This document shows positions 24,197 through 36,429 of a stretch of DNA of 64,000 nucleotides, piece by piece. The notes beneath the pieces are model-generated. The model did not search any database, had not been told where the DNA came from, and saw only the letters and a program-made list of their open reading frames with translations. The translations under genes and the position numbers were made by a program. The first letter of the stretch is position 1, and every line of letters starts with the position of its first letter. This DNA is from Melastoma dodecandrum (Eukaryota; Streptophyta; Magnoliopsida; Myrtales; Melastomataceae). The DNA lies in NCBI GenBank assembly GCA_029817715.1, contig JARUPY010000602.1:2745501-2809500 (forward strand), written 5' to 3'.

Positions 24197-25071
24197 ATTT
24201 GTAGAGGAACAGGAGGGCGTCCCAGTAAACCAGGTTGAGGATGAGAATAAGAGGGGAGTGGAAGTCTGTAGTGGGAATGTGAGGGTGGTCTGGCAGGAAC
24301 AGGGCGAGAACTGCTCTGAGGCTTCACACCACTGGAATGAAAAGAAGAGAGGTGTACCTGAGGCAGCGAGCTCTCCAACACTTGTCGTCTCTCCAGGCGC
24401 AGATCAAAGCTTAATAATAGGTTCTGTACTTCGTCGACGGAGGGTTGATCGGACCTGCTATATATGGATGTTACCACAGCGTCATATTCTACCGGCAAGC
24501 CTTCAAGCATGTACCACATATAATCCCTCTACATGACCGGCTCTCCCACGGCACTGAGTTGCTCGGATAAATTTTTTAGTGCACTGAGATACTGCTGCAT
24601 AGACTGCCCATCTTTCTTTAATTGTTGCATCTGCATCCGAAGGTTCATTATTCTGGAGGGAGAGATGGACTCATACCTACTTCTCAACGTGCTCCAGACC
24701 TTACTGGACGTCCGGCAGCCCACAACCAAACTAAGAGATTCCTGAGTTAGGGCTGAAAAAAGAAGACTCATTACTGACTTGTCTTGTCGCTGCCAAGTTC
24801 TATAGTCTGGGTTGGAAAGCTGACGTTCCATGTCCAGGAATTGGGGCGGAGACGTTGTCTGGCCGAAAATGAACTCCTCGAGTCCCGCAGCCACTATAGC
24901 TGCCAGCACCTGCTCTTTCCAAATCAGATAATTAGACTCACCCAGCTTGACTAAAGAGGCAAAAACGCTCGTGGGAAGTTGCAGGTGCTGCAAACTTGGT
25001 AGGTTGTGTTGACCCGAGAGCCCAGAGTCGTGAGTCGCGGGAGTTGCAGAGGAAGAAAGCTGTTCCGTCAT
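24094..25071 (-). pseudogene. copia gag region
   Basis: Starts with a methionine at 25071 and reads the usual copia capsid pattern: VKLGESNYLIWKEQVLAAI, then WQRQDKSVMSLLFSAL and VWSTLRSRYESIS. A stop at about 24529 interrupts it before LEGLPVEYDAVVTSIYSRSD. The frame then shifts near 24190 into the nucleocapsid knuckle region. About 300 residues of gag are recognisable. Its role would be to form the virus-like particle. Confidence 0.88.
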
Positions 25072-25100
25072 TTTGTTGGTGTGGCTTCAAGCCTATGGAA

Positions 25101-25112
25101 GCTCTGATACCA
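25101..25112 (-). other. copia primer-binding site (tRNA-iMet)
   Basis: TGGTATCAGAGC on the minus strand immediately abuts the 5' LTR. It matches the 3' end complement of initiator tRNA-Met used by plant copia elements. Confidence 0.93.
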
Positions 25113-25434
25113 TGTAGAAGAAAAGAGGCTGGAGGGTTGAGAGGGAAGGTGAAGCAAGAAGATGAAGAAGAAGATGAAGAAGAAGGGGAGGAAGAAGATG
25201 ACGTAGGAAGTGCAGAAGGAAGAAGAAGAAGAACAGAGCGGAGGGAATTTGTTATCACCAGAATTACCAACTTGCTCAGTCCACTGTACAGCCCCTTACA
25301 TTTATAACAACCTGCACGTTCTTTACACAAATTACTAAAAGGACCCTTGGTGGTTTAGCTTCCGTCTATGAGTGTCGATGGGCTGATTTCCTGGACTTCA
25401 TCATCATCACAGTGGGCTTCATTACTGTCCAACA
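25113..25434 (-). repeat. copia 5' LTR (322 bp)
   Basis: Partner of the left LTR and adjacent to the primer-binding site. It is followed at 25435-25439 by TTTCT, matching the bases before 20262. Confidence 0.96.
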
Positions 25435-26458
25435 TTTCTTTATGTGTCAAATGAAACCAAGCTCTTCAACTGGATGGGCATGATGCGTGGCGATTCACTC
25501 CCCGGCCTTTCTACTCTTTTTAGGGTTCCTCTTGTGGTTTTTGAAGGAGGGGTTACGAACTCTTAACCTCATTATCGTGATTTGTCGTCTCTTCATTCTT
25601 CGAAGGACCTTAATTCATTTACAACTAATCCCGACCTCCATTAATTGTAAAAAAAAACAAAAGTATCCGAATAGAAGAATAAATATCATGGTTTAATTGT
25701 GGAGTTTGAACGATTAAGCTATATAATATAAACCAAACATTACCGGTTTAAGCTTTTTAAGTCATACGTGAACGTTTCTTCGTGGTCTTGGCTTATTATT
25801 TTTCTTCGTTTGAATATTTTACGTTTTTCTGTGAAGTCCAGTGAATTAGCCCTCTTTCGGCTCTGTAAATGGGGCAAAAAAAAAAAAATGAAATCTTCCT
25901 TTAACCTGAAACTTTTGTAGCAGCCATCGGCTGGGTATTAAGATATAAACCCTAAAGATATTATTTGAATTATGTGTTTTTCTTTAAGTAACTAAAGATT
26001 ATGTCTACACGTCATAATGATAATCTCATGAACGAAGTACAAACGTGTGTGTTGCCACTTGCGATAAATGATGTGTGCAAAGCGCCAAAAAAAAAAAACA
26101 CTCGAGTCGAGTCATTTTTCGCCTCTTAGTTATTTTATTTTAATTCTTTGAATAATTGACTTTTTATGAGAAAAAAGCATGTGTTTAGAGGAGCATTACG
26201 TCTCGTTTGATTCTTACCTCTCTTGCCTAGCCAATCGTTTAAAATCTAGTCCATACTTCATGTGCAAAACTAGTTACATGAGAAGGCCACACTATCTTAC
26301 AAAATTATAAGACCGTGTATAGGCCCAAATTTCACTCCCTCGTACGAGGTTTTTGTTTTAGTTTTCTTCCTAAGAATGATGAATGCCAGCAGGCATATTG
26401 AAAGAATTGTGAACTTTCAATACTGACAATCTCCGGCCATTATGTGAAGTCTTAATTA
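25435..26458. other. intergenic, AT-rich
   Basis: Begins with the right copy of the TTTCT target duplication. Otherwise it is AT-rich with two A-runs (about 25875 and 26088). I see no genes. Confidence 0.5.
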
Positions 26459-26886
26459 AGGGTGAAAATGAGTAAGAGACCGAAGCCTTCTAGGTTCGAG
26501 TTCGGCTCGATAACGCTAATAATATTGCTTGAGCCCGATTAGATTTAATTATAGAGAGCTCCATTTTGACTCGAATACATACTAAACTTAAACTTGGCTC
26601 GACAACTTGAGCTCGACTGAATTTATTTATAGAGAACTCGATTTCGGCTCGAATGCAGACAAAGCTTAAACTTGGCTCGACAACTCGAGATCGGTTTGAA
26701 AATACACATAGCTTGAAGTTGACTCAACAAACTCGAACTCCGCTTGACAATTTCGAACGCGGCTCGATTGACTCGAACTATAAGTATCAAGGCTTGAACT
26801 CGGCTTGTTTCGTTAACGAAAATCGAGTTTGAATCGAATTCTGACAGAGCATGCTCGCGAACGACTCATTAGTTCGTTCTCACCCT
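26459..26886. mobile_element. probable non-autonomous DNA transposon with GGCTCGA-rich body
   Basis: The left end AGGGTGAAAATGAGT and the reverse complement of the right end, AGGGTGAGAACGAAC, form an imperfect 15-bp terminal inverted repeat (four mismatches). The interior repeats motifs such as GGCTCGA, CTCGAC and GAACTCG many times in both orientations. This composition is common in plant hAT-like miniature elements. I could not confirm a matching target duplication, and no protein is encoded. Confidence 0.5.
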
Positions 26887-29800
26887 AATTTTAATAGGGA
26901 ATTCAGCGTTACTTGTACAAAGAAAATCACAATTTATTATGAAATTTCATTTGCGTAAAAAATAAATTCGAACCGTGGAGTTACCGGAAATTTACACCTC
27001 AATCGCACCAAAAATTCTCCCGAATTTACTTGTCACCCATTTTAATCCACCCTTTTTCTCAAAAAAAAAAAAAAGAAGGAGGAGGAGGAAAACAACATGA
27101 CAACTCTGGTTTATTATTGGAAATAATTTCAAGTTAAATCTATCTTTTGTAATTTTCTGAGTCTTAATATGTCATATATAATTTATGACGGCTTTACAAA
27201 TAACTTCGGAAGAGTTCTTTTAAGAAGAAACAGGAGATGATTAATTTGAGTAACACCGCGGTTATACTACACCCATGATATCAGAATGAGTTTACACCCC
27301 AAAAAAAAGGAGACCAATATCAACCAATCAATCAATCCACGATTTGCTGGTTGCCCTCCTCAATTTAAAATGCATTCGTGATGTCTGGTGGGAGGGGTGT
27401 GGGGGTCGAATGATGGAACATTTCTCATTATGGGGGGACATGCAATATGCAGTGCATCCCAATTATACCTCTCCTTTTGTTTTGTATATTTATGGGATAT
27501 ATAGTACTACGATCTTGGTGATGCGTCTTTTCTGACAGGATTCACCCGCCACAAATATTAGATTTTTCTACTGTCAGGGTTGTGTGTGGTCTAGTTTGCA
27601 GCGCAGTTTCTCTTCCCCTACGCCATGGAAATCATCCTCATCGAATTCAACAACAATATTTGAACCAGACTTTATCATGTCCCTTTTGGTTTTTTCTTTT
27701 CTTTTAAATCATAATTTGAGACGACGAAAATAATTAAAAAAATTCGTATCCCACGTCTCAAAGATCTTTTTAAGAAATTGTGGAGGAACGATCGGATTTG
27801 TGTAAGAATGTGTTGAAATGGTTTTGATGATAAGTAAAGGAAAAATATCATAATGATGTGATTAGAAATTATTTTCATAATTAGATATTTTAATAATTAA
27901 TTATTTATTATCTTAATTATTTTATTAATGCAAAGACAAGCATTCAGAACAACGAGATATGCTCTATAGCAGGACATGTCTTACTAATAAGCTCTTCCAG
28001 CTCAATGCTATGATTCCTTTAAGAGTATTATTTGAATTAATATTAAACTATTTATCTGATAAGACCAATCATAAAAGTTGAAAATAATATAATTCCAGTA
28101 ATCATGCAAATGATATGGTTAGCGTCCATATTCATTGTTGAATTAATCTGGAATGAATCAATTCATTTTGGGACTAATCAATCCATTTATAGGAGGACGA
28201 TGATCTGACCCGGCCGAACCTTCTGTAATACTCTATTGTGGGATTAAAATATCTTGAAATTACTTTTGGATAGTCATCAACGGATATAACAATCTTTCTC
28301 AAATTAGAAATTAACTCTCTTTTCTTTCTAACTATAAAAGGTTGCTGATCTGGTCATTCTAGAACCTTATGTAAAACAATATTCCTGAAAAGATCCATGA
28401 ATCAGAATCAAAATGATCCGATTTATCCCTAGTAGATAATTGCATCTGAATGACGCCGCTTAGGAAATAATATTTATATTTTTTTATTTACGTAAGCTTA
28501 TTTTGGCAAGAAAAGCTTCTGCTGTCTTCTTTATATTATTATGATTTATGTCATTGTATAAAAGTCTCTATAACCTGAGTCGTGTCTAAGATACTTTAGA
28601 GCGAAATTGTTGTTGTTATTTTGTGAGGATCGTCATTAGTCGCACACAGGGAAGAACAGGAGGTGCAGATTGATGTATCGTTGGTGAAGCCTCTTGAAAA
28701 ATGACCTGGTGGGCTTGAGGGTCTCTGGTTGGAGGATGTGGAGACGTCGGTGGAGACGTGCAGCGGCTTGCTGGCGTGCTGTGGGCCGGATAGAAGGGTT
28801 GATACTCCAGGAGCACAGAGGTGGGGGACTAGCCAGTCTTCTGTAACCATGTTCTGAGTTTTTAGGGAACCTTGGACAGAGGTGCTGTCAAGTCATTGTC
28901 TTGCGAGACTTCGTCACGGAAGTTGCAGCGGGTTGCCGTGCAAGACGAAGTCTCCGGGCGAGCGTTCTCCCAGGAGGTGACTACAACAGGTTTAGCATTG
29001 GTGAAGCCGCTCCGGAGACGTTGATGGTTACGAATCCGAAGGACTCGACTGGAATATTGTCCGTAACGTCGGATTGCGTGCAATAGGACCCGAGGAGAAG
29101 GGTCATTGGTTGGCTAGACGCATTGCAATCTTAGCAAAAGAGTTTCTTGCATCGACCCGTGATTAAAGAAATGTGTTCTTATACCACATAAGTTTTTACC
29201 TTATATCTATAATCACTATTTCAAAGTATTAGTGAAAACGGCCGTCGAAAGTGAATATAGGCATATTTGTCGAATCACTATAAAAATCTTTGTATTTTTC
29301 GAATTCATTTAAAATTTCATTTCATACGTTATGTAATTACAAAAGCCTGAACGAAAAATTTTATTTTACAGCAATTTGCTTTCATCGTAAAAATTACGAA
29401 AAAATGTTGAAAAAATTCTTAATTAAACTTAACATTTAAAAGAGTAATTTTTGGCGAACGGGACGTGAGTAGTGGGATAGGGTTAGGTATCCACGCGGCA
29501 GTCAATCCACAGAGGCCCCCCTCCCTCCCCTCCCGTGCTATTCGAATCACGGGGATGTGCTCTCTGACGTTTTCCTATCAGAGGAATACATCATCAACAA
29601 GATTTAATTGTAGGGAGTGTGTTGTTGGTAGGGTAAACAGTCTGGTCACCCGAACTTCACGCACAAACAATCTACCTAAACTCTGACATCTTAGGTTTTC
29701 ACCTTTTATCTCTTTTGTCCGCTTCGTTTGCATAAGAAATAAATTAAAAAGATGAGAATGGTGTCTTGGGATTTGAAATGAAAACGTCCAAAGTGAGGGC

Positions 29801-31744
29801 CCCCGGGGCGACTTGGACACATGCACTCTAACCTTTCTTTTAACCCTAAATTTTCTTTTTTTTATAAACGCTTTATAACTTGTAGATTTGGCGGTATAGT
29901 GTGTTTTCTCTTATTCGAACCCCCGAGCCAGTCAAAATTTTGAGTCGGGCTCATTGTTAATAGGCACCCTATTTATCAATATAAAGCAAAGTTCTACTTA
30001 CGCAAGTTATTTTTCAAATCCAACAGTTTCCGGGACTCGTAGATGGTTGATTCGACGGCCAGTCAAATCTCTGTCCCTCCTCTTGTTTCCCTCCGTGAGT
30101 TTCTGACCAGTAAGTTTCTCATAAAATCCAAAATCGTGAAACTCTAGTTTCGCACTGATTAGTTTATGTGTTCGAATATATTCTATAGTTTTAAAATTTG
30201 TTTTTAAACTATTCGTCGCTAGCTACTTGAAATAACACTTTTACGAATTTGAAATCGTTAAAATAATAACTTTATTTAAAAAAGAAAATTACCTAAGTAA
30301 CCAACGACTTTGGTGGACCTAAAATCACTAATTAAAATAACAATTTAGGAACAAAATAATTTTTAAATTAGGTGTCGTGTTTGATAAATTATTTTTTAAA
30401 CTAACGACAGGGAGTAACATTATTCCTCGTCTTGAACCCCACCAACTTAACAAAATAATTTAGAGGGTTGGGTTTTATATAATTAATCATCCCATTTAAG
30501 CACCTTGCTTTGCGTATCTAATAATATAATTCATCATGATAATTTAAGTAGGTCTAAAAATATTATAGCGGGAATCCCCGAGTCTCTCAGCACCTTTCTT
30601 GCTGCCGACTATAATCATATGTATTAGCATTTAGCATCACGATCGAGGGAGAGTTTGTCCTGCTTCCGACAGGAGCTGTCCCCACCCAACCACACTAATG
30701 TGAAAACAAAAACTTACTCACCCGCCCCGAAGGCTTCTTTCGCTGCCCTCCAAGAAGACGACACCGGAACTTCTTTCCCTACAATTACTTTGGTTTCCCC
30801 CCCCAAACTTGATCTCTATTATTATCTTTTTCATCTTTTAGAAGAAGCATGCGACGAGATGCCATTCTTCGGTTGCTTCTTTTGGGTTGCAGTTCTTGTT
30901 TAACATCATGCTCAGATATGGGATGGAAGATCTGTCGTGATTTCAGAGAGTTGTCTTTTCACTCTCGAAGCCTCCGGCTGATCTCTTGGTTTCGTTTTTA
31001 AGGTAAACTTTCCTACCCGCCACCATTACTTTTCTCCTCCTTCGTGCCATTTTGTTCATATTTTTTTTTTTAGCTTTCATTAAAAAAAAAAAAAACCAGA
31101 AGTGGAAAAATAAGGGATGAAAACATCAAGTTCATTCCATGAGCTTAACCCTGGATAATATAGAAAGAATCCAATATGGGTCATGATCTTAGCCTAACCA
31201 TATAGGTCGAACCTCGGACCTTACCCATGTTTCTCGCTTGAACTTGAAATCATGTTAGCCGGTCATAATCTGAGTGGGGTTAACTTAGGGGGTGCCTTGC
31301 ATATATCCCACTCAATAAGCCATCTAAATATCTTCATTCTGAGTATGAAAACATCATACCCCCACGTATCATATTGTGTCTAAAAATTTTATTATTATGA
31401 ACATGAACTGAAACGCATTGAAAATACGTATTTTGAAAAGAAAATACGTATTTCTTCTACAAGAAAACGACGGAGATGGAGCGCGTGTGAATAATAACAG
31501 GTTTTGTTCATATGGCAGATATATATATCCTCAGAGAACGAGCCTGTGGCCCGAACAAGTAGGCTCATCGGGAATATTTTCCAAAGCCCATATGTTTTGT
31601 TCTAGGCCCAGGCATACTCCACTCTTCCTAAAAAACAGCATTAACATCCCTAGGGTTGTCACCACGGTCATTCCGGGTCGCACCTCCCGACCTCGGAACG
31701 CGTCTCGTTGGCGCATCTAGTCGGTGAACATGTAAACCGGGCAG
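26887..31744. other. gene-poor intergenic region
   Basis: Nearly 5 kb of AT-rich sequence. A more GC-rich block at about 28640-29110 has short open frames but no recognised protein. TATAAAAG upstream of it at about 28557 could be a promoter, perhaps of an old solo LTR. GGTGAAGCC recurs at 28684 and 28998. No other supported feature. Confidence 0.4.
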
Positions 31745-31826
31745 CATATCGACGTCGGCTCAATATGTCCAAAGCACCCAGTTACTTTCGTGTTCCATAT
31801 TGACGTCGGCTCAATATGTCCAAAGC
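31745..31826. repeat. short tandem duplication, 51-bp period
   Basis: The 31-bp block opening CATATCGACGTCGGCTC at 31745 recurs at 31796 with one change (CATATTGACG). Both are followed by GTGTTCC further on. The spacer partly differs. Confidence 0.85.
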
Positions 31827-31929
31827 ATTAGTGTTCCATTTTTTTTCTTCCCCCTGTTACTTTTGTCCATGATTTAGGAAAGTATTAACAACGGGGAAAG
31901 GAATCGTGGGACGATGGTCCCCGATTTCC

Positions 31930-32660
31930 CCTATTCTTTGTCGCTTTCCTCTGTCCTATAAAGATGTAGCTGTCGTTTCATAATTAAAGTGGCGAAATCT
32001 TTAATGGAAAACAACAAATACCGAAACAAATCCATGTCAAACTTAATCAAGATGCTTATCTGCTTAATATCCTTAGAATAACTAAACCAAAGATTACTGC
32101 AAACCTGATATGGACACGGTTCATTACAGATGTCGAAGTTTTTCGGCGGCGATTTGTTTATGGATATACATACATGTGTGTATACATATATATACATCAA
32201 GCTTAAGATTTTTTTTCGTATAGAAATGATTGCAAACTTGGTGAAAAATACGTGTTGGTATCAAAAGGTTTACGTCTTCAACGTGTCATTAGAATTAGTT
32301 CTTGTAATATGCTTTCATTTTGTCGAGTAAAGCCTCAAAAAAGAAAAGAAAAGAAAAGACCCGATTCATGTCGTTTTTCCCTGTCCTTTAAAGATGTGAC
32401 ATCAATTTGAAGCTTAATCACAATGTCCTCCCCTTAAAACTCATTAATGAATAAGAAAATTATGAAAACCCTAATCTAGGAACGGTTCATTGCAAATCCT
32501 TTGAAGTTTCTCGTGGCAGGATTTGAAAACATAGGAATAAACATGTACAGAGAAAATCTTTTTACCATCTTTTTGGGTAAACTAAAGCAGAAAAATTCTA
32601 TAAAAAAATGATTTAAAACTATGCGAAAAAGAGCATGTGTTTGGGGTGCTGGTTGGTATT
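31930..32660. repeat. diverged direct duplication, about 430-bp period
   Basis: Landmarks in 31940-32260 reappear in the same order in 32370-32660: CTGTCCTATAAAGATGT / CTGTCCTTTAAAGATGT, ACGGTTCATTACA / ACGGTTCATTGCA, GAAGTTTTTCGGCGGC / GAAGTTTCTCGTGGC, and GTGTTGGTAT / GGTTGGTATT. The copies are well diverged and non-coding. Confidence 0.6.
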
Positions 32661-35221
32661 GTTACGAGGAAGTCATCATCAGAGTTTTGTCTTTCTATAT
32701 GAAATTCGCTCTGGAATAAAGCCTCACATCAAATCTTAAAAGTTGCAAAAGAAAAGGAGAAAGAAAGAAAGAAAGGACAATCTCTAAAGAACAAACTAGG
32801 GTAACACTTTCGAATGTGAGACGTTGAGACATTTATCTCTGTCGGACGCGCACCCTAATCTAATGATAATGAAATTCTAATAGAAAAGAAGAAGAAGAAG
32901 AGGGGAGGGGGGACAAGCCGGAAGGAAAATTGAAGTATCCATACCCTCGTCATAAACTTTAATTGTTTAACAGGATTTTTTATTTTTATTTTTTGTTTGT
33001 CTTTCTTCTTTGTTTTGTGGTGGGTTGTTTTGGGATGCCCGACGCTAGCTAGGGTCGAACAAGGGGGAGGAGACGAAGACGAAGGAGGAGGAGGAGGAGG
33101 AGGAGGAGATAAGATTTGCAGTGAGTGGTTTAAATGCAGAAATTCAATGAACCTATCCACATCGTACATTCTTTTTGGGCCTCATCATCATCTGCCCTTG
33201 GAAATTTCTTTGACTTTCTCTTCCCTCCAACTCCAACCACGCCACGCCTCGATTCTTTACCAAAAACAACAGAAGGCCCTTTTGTCAGTACTGTTGCCAC
33301 AGTAAGGGCAAATCGAGCCGATCCACTCTAAAACTGCTCCAAGTTCATCCGGAGTTGGGAGGTGCTAAAATGAGTGTCAATTTGGTTGATTCAGTCTCTA
33401 TATTGAGAGGATATTTGGATGCAACTCTCCTATCTCTGGTCTGTCTGTACATTGGACTGTGAGATCATACGATTGGTATTTTTAGAACTCGCAAAAAAAA
33501 AAGAAAAATACCAAGTTACCCCTCTAGAAAACATGGGATTCAATCCCCGTCATTAGGCTTTAATTCACTCAATCTACCCTCTTTTCTCTTCTAAACCCCC
33601 CTTCTTCTGCTCCCAAAGAAAGGGTTTCCGGCAAACTCAAACCCCTCCGATAAATGATATTTATTTCCCTGGGCCTCTTGTGGTCTTGTTTTCTCCTTCC
33701 ATTTGGTCGACACTGTTTCGCCCTGATCCTGTTGTTGATTTAGTCTTAGGTTTACGGCAGTAAGAATTCTTGTCTAAACTGCTGTCCTTTTTCTTTTCCT
33801 TAGCCTTGTAGTTTTCTTGCCTTCGTTTTTTGACCTCCTCAAGGGAAAATAAGATTTGGGTTTCCGTTGCCTTTTCCTTTCTAAACATAGGAATGACGGC
33901 CGCCGTAAGATCTCTAGTATTTTCTGAGGTGTAAGCCTTGAAAAATCAATTTCTTACAAACTTAGACCATGGATCTGGGGATGATTCCCCTGTTATTATT
34001 ATCTCTTGAAGTGCATCGGGATATAATCTTCACTTAGTCTTTGTTTTTGGGTTTTGTTTTTCTTTCTAAAGGGATAGAAACAAAAAAAAAAAACCTTCCT
34101 ACTCACTCCCTGGAATTTGGAAATTGATTTCTGGGTTTGGAAATTTCCGCCTTCGTTTCCAGCTTTCACTCCTTTTTATCTTCATTGGGTTTTTTTTCTT
34201 TTTTGGTTCTGGGTTTCCTTTTCCTTAGCCCTTGTCGTATCTTCAGTTGTAACATGTGGTTTATCAACGAAGAAAAGGGTGCTCCTAAAGATCATACGTT
34301 TCTTCCTCGATTTCCCTTGGAATTCAAGCCTAGACTAATGACGTGAACTTCTCGATCAGCTCCTTAGATTCATCAGGATTAAATTGTGTTTGGTTTAGCG
34401 TGATGGCTTCGATCAGCTGGCAAATGAGAGAACCCGAAATGGCTGAAGTTTAGCTTGGCTCGGCAGAAGTTGTCGGACACATGCATCGACTATGCATAAT
34501 GTTTTGCAGCCAAATGGGTTAAGCCAAACAGATGTCATGGAAAATAAACCACTCGCGGAGCACTACAACGACTTTGTGTTCATCGCGTTTTGTGTATTAT
34601 GGTTATTTTTCCTCATGCCGCACCACTTTTTGTCGCTTTTGGTGCACTATTCAGCTTTATGAATTGCTAATTCTTATCCATTCCTTTTATCTATTTATCT
34701 CTTCGCTTTGGTAATTACAAAACATTCTGAAGTCCTATTAACAGTACTTTACTGAAAAAGGGATGACCAGATCACAGTGGAATTTGTGTAAAAATCATAT
34801 GAAGTGAGGATACAGCAAGCTACCCTAGGAATGGTCTCGAATTTCTTCGCGTCATTTTCGTAAAATAATTTCTGCTTCTTCGGATTGTTATTGTTAAAAA
34901 ACTTTGCTTTCTTGATATCAAGATCGTCCTACGAATACAATTCGTCGGATTTACCCATCCAAGGTGATGCTGATTAGAGAATCTCACCCCAAATACTGTC
35001 TAGTTTGGTGATTCTTATTCGAGTATTCTCCAAGGGGATACATTTTACGGTGTCTTCTTTGGGGTTGGGGGAGATTGCTGGAATGAAAATGGAATAGATT
35101 TTATTAGAGGAGTGATCATAGTACATTCCTTCCCCTAGCGAAATCTATTCCATTTCAATGCATGTTTCTCGCAAAACATACAAGCCCTTACGAATACTAA
35201 CGAGTCGGCATCCATCTCGAC
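32661..35221. other. gene-poor intergenic region with a GGA microsatellite
   Basis: Contains a (GGA)n run at about 33082-33108 and A-rich tracts. Short open frames near 33661-33888 and 34117-34346 have simple composition and match nothing I know. The last few hundred bases are the 3' flank of the TCP gene. Confidence 0.4.
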
Positions 35222-36429
35222 TTAGTAGCTCGGGTTATATCCGTAGTCATGGCATGCCTCCCATTGCTTGAGGAATTGTTCAAAGTTCCTCACTTCACTC
35301 TGCAAAGTTAGCTAGAAATCTTGTTACTTTATTACGTACCAACCTATCTCTATCAAAAAGTGTATAGTTTTCTTTAGAAGAAATGGTCATAATTTGGAGG
35401 ACTTACATGGTTAGGGATTGAAATTTCTTGCAGGTTGAGGTTGCTGCTGGAGGGTGGTACCGGGTTCCGGTAACTACAGATGAGATTCGAGGAGAAGTCG
35501 ATGCCGATGCGTCCTGGGGCGATCTCCTCGGACTCGGTAAGAATCTCCAGGTTAGACCCCGTTGTCCCCGTCTGGATGCAGCTGGACTCTTCGCCGTTGT
35601 CGAGCTTCATCAGACTCAACCTCGAGCTCTTGAGGGTCCTCTCCTTTGCTCGCTCTCTTGCTTGCCTCCTGGACTCCCTTGTGGTGGAAATCAGCCGCCG
35701 ATGGCTGTTGCTCTTCTTTGGCTTCCCCGGCTTTCTCACCTCATTTGACTTCTTCTGGTTAGCGGAACTCTCCATCGTCGGATCCCGGCCGTCATCTTCA
35801 CTATTATGGTCATAACCAATCTCACAGTCAGAAGCGTAGGAATCCGCAATGCCGCCTCTGCCTCCGCCCGCCTTCGCCTTCCTAAAGATCTCCTTGATAG
35901 CAAACTTGGACTGGGAGATCAACCACTCGACCGTCTTGCTAGCAGTGTCGAACCCTAGCAAGTCCTGGACATCGAAGAACTCCCTCGCCACCTCGAGGGA
36001 CAGCCTCATCCTCCTGTCCCTCGGTCCTCGAGCCGTGGTGATCTTGCTGTGCCGATCCTTCCTCGATCTCCGCATCCCTGGGGCTACAGAAACAACCGCT
36101 TTTGTTTCTCCTTCATCCTTGCCGAGCACAAAATCCACAGTAGCTTCCCATTCTGGTTGCTGATTCTGCTGCTGTTTCAGTTGCAGTTGCTGGTGGTGGA
36201 ATAGGATTAGGTCCAGGTCACGGTCATGGTTGAGGCCGGCTCCTTCTGGGTCATTGAAGTCATCGGAGAAGCACTGGAATGGGTAGGGCGAAGGGAGGTC
36301 AAACAGGGACAACTGGAAATGGTTTTGCTGGTGCTGGACTTGATGTTGTTTGTGGTCAGACGAAAAGGCCTTGTAGCTAAGGCTGGAGTCGTCGTCTTCA
36401 AAATTGGCCCCATTGTCGGAGGTAAGCAT
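35222..36429 (-). CDS. TCP transcription factor, class II CYC/TB1 type
   Basis: TCP factors of this clade control shoot branching or floral symmetry by binding GGNCCC-type sites. Exon 1 is 35407-36429 (341 codons). Residues 123-181 are the basic helix-loop-helix TCP domain ([20 protein letters not shown], then [19 protein letters not shown]). Residues 250-267 are the arginine-rich R domain ([15 protein letters not shown]), which defines the CYC/TB1 group. Glutamine- and histidine-rich stretches precede the TCP domain. Reading straight on gives a stop at 35374. A perfect GTAAGT donor after codon 341 and an AG acceptor at 35300 instead join in frame to exon 2 (35222-35299), ending [21 protein letters not shown] favour this spliced form (366 residues), because such a 3' intron is common in the clade. 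The start at 36429 is the first plausible ATG. Confidence 0.9.

Larger units (their letters stand above)
20262..25434 (-). mobile_element. Ty1/copia LTR retrotransposon, structurally complete, coding region interrupted
   Basis: A 5173-bp element lies on the minus strand. Long terminal repeats at 20262-20568 and 25113-25434 begin TG and end CA. TTTCT flanks both sides as a 5-bp target duplication. A primer-binding site complementary to initiator tRNA-Met adjoins the right-hand (5') LTR and a purine tract adjoins the left-hand (3') LTR. Gene order on the minus strand is gag, protease, integrase, reverse transcriptase and RNase H, the copia order. The frame is interrupted by stops near 24529, 23588, 23060 and 21946 and by a frame change near 24190, so it should be non-autonomous. 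The LTRs differ by three substitutions and one 15-bp indel in a GAA-rich tract, which implies a recent insertion. Confidence 0.96.

Noticed and set aside
20262..25434. Reading 20-25 kb as part of the same virus as 50-58 kb
   Set aside because: The first has LTRs, integrase and copia domain order; the second has a movement protein and no integrase.
33661..33888. Lysine-rich 75-codon minus-strand frame
   Set aside because: Composition-driven, no recognised domain, no supporting exons.
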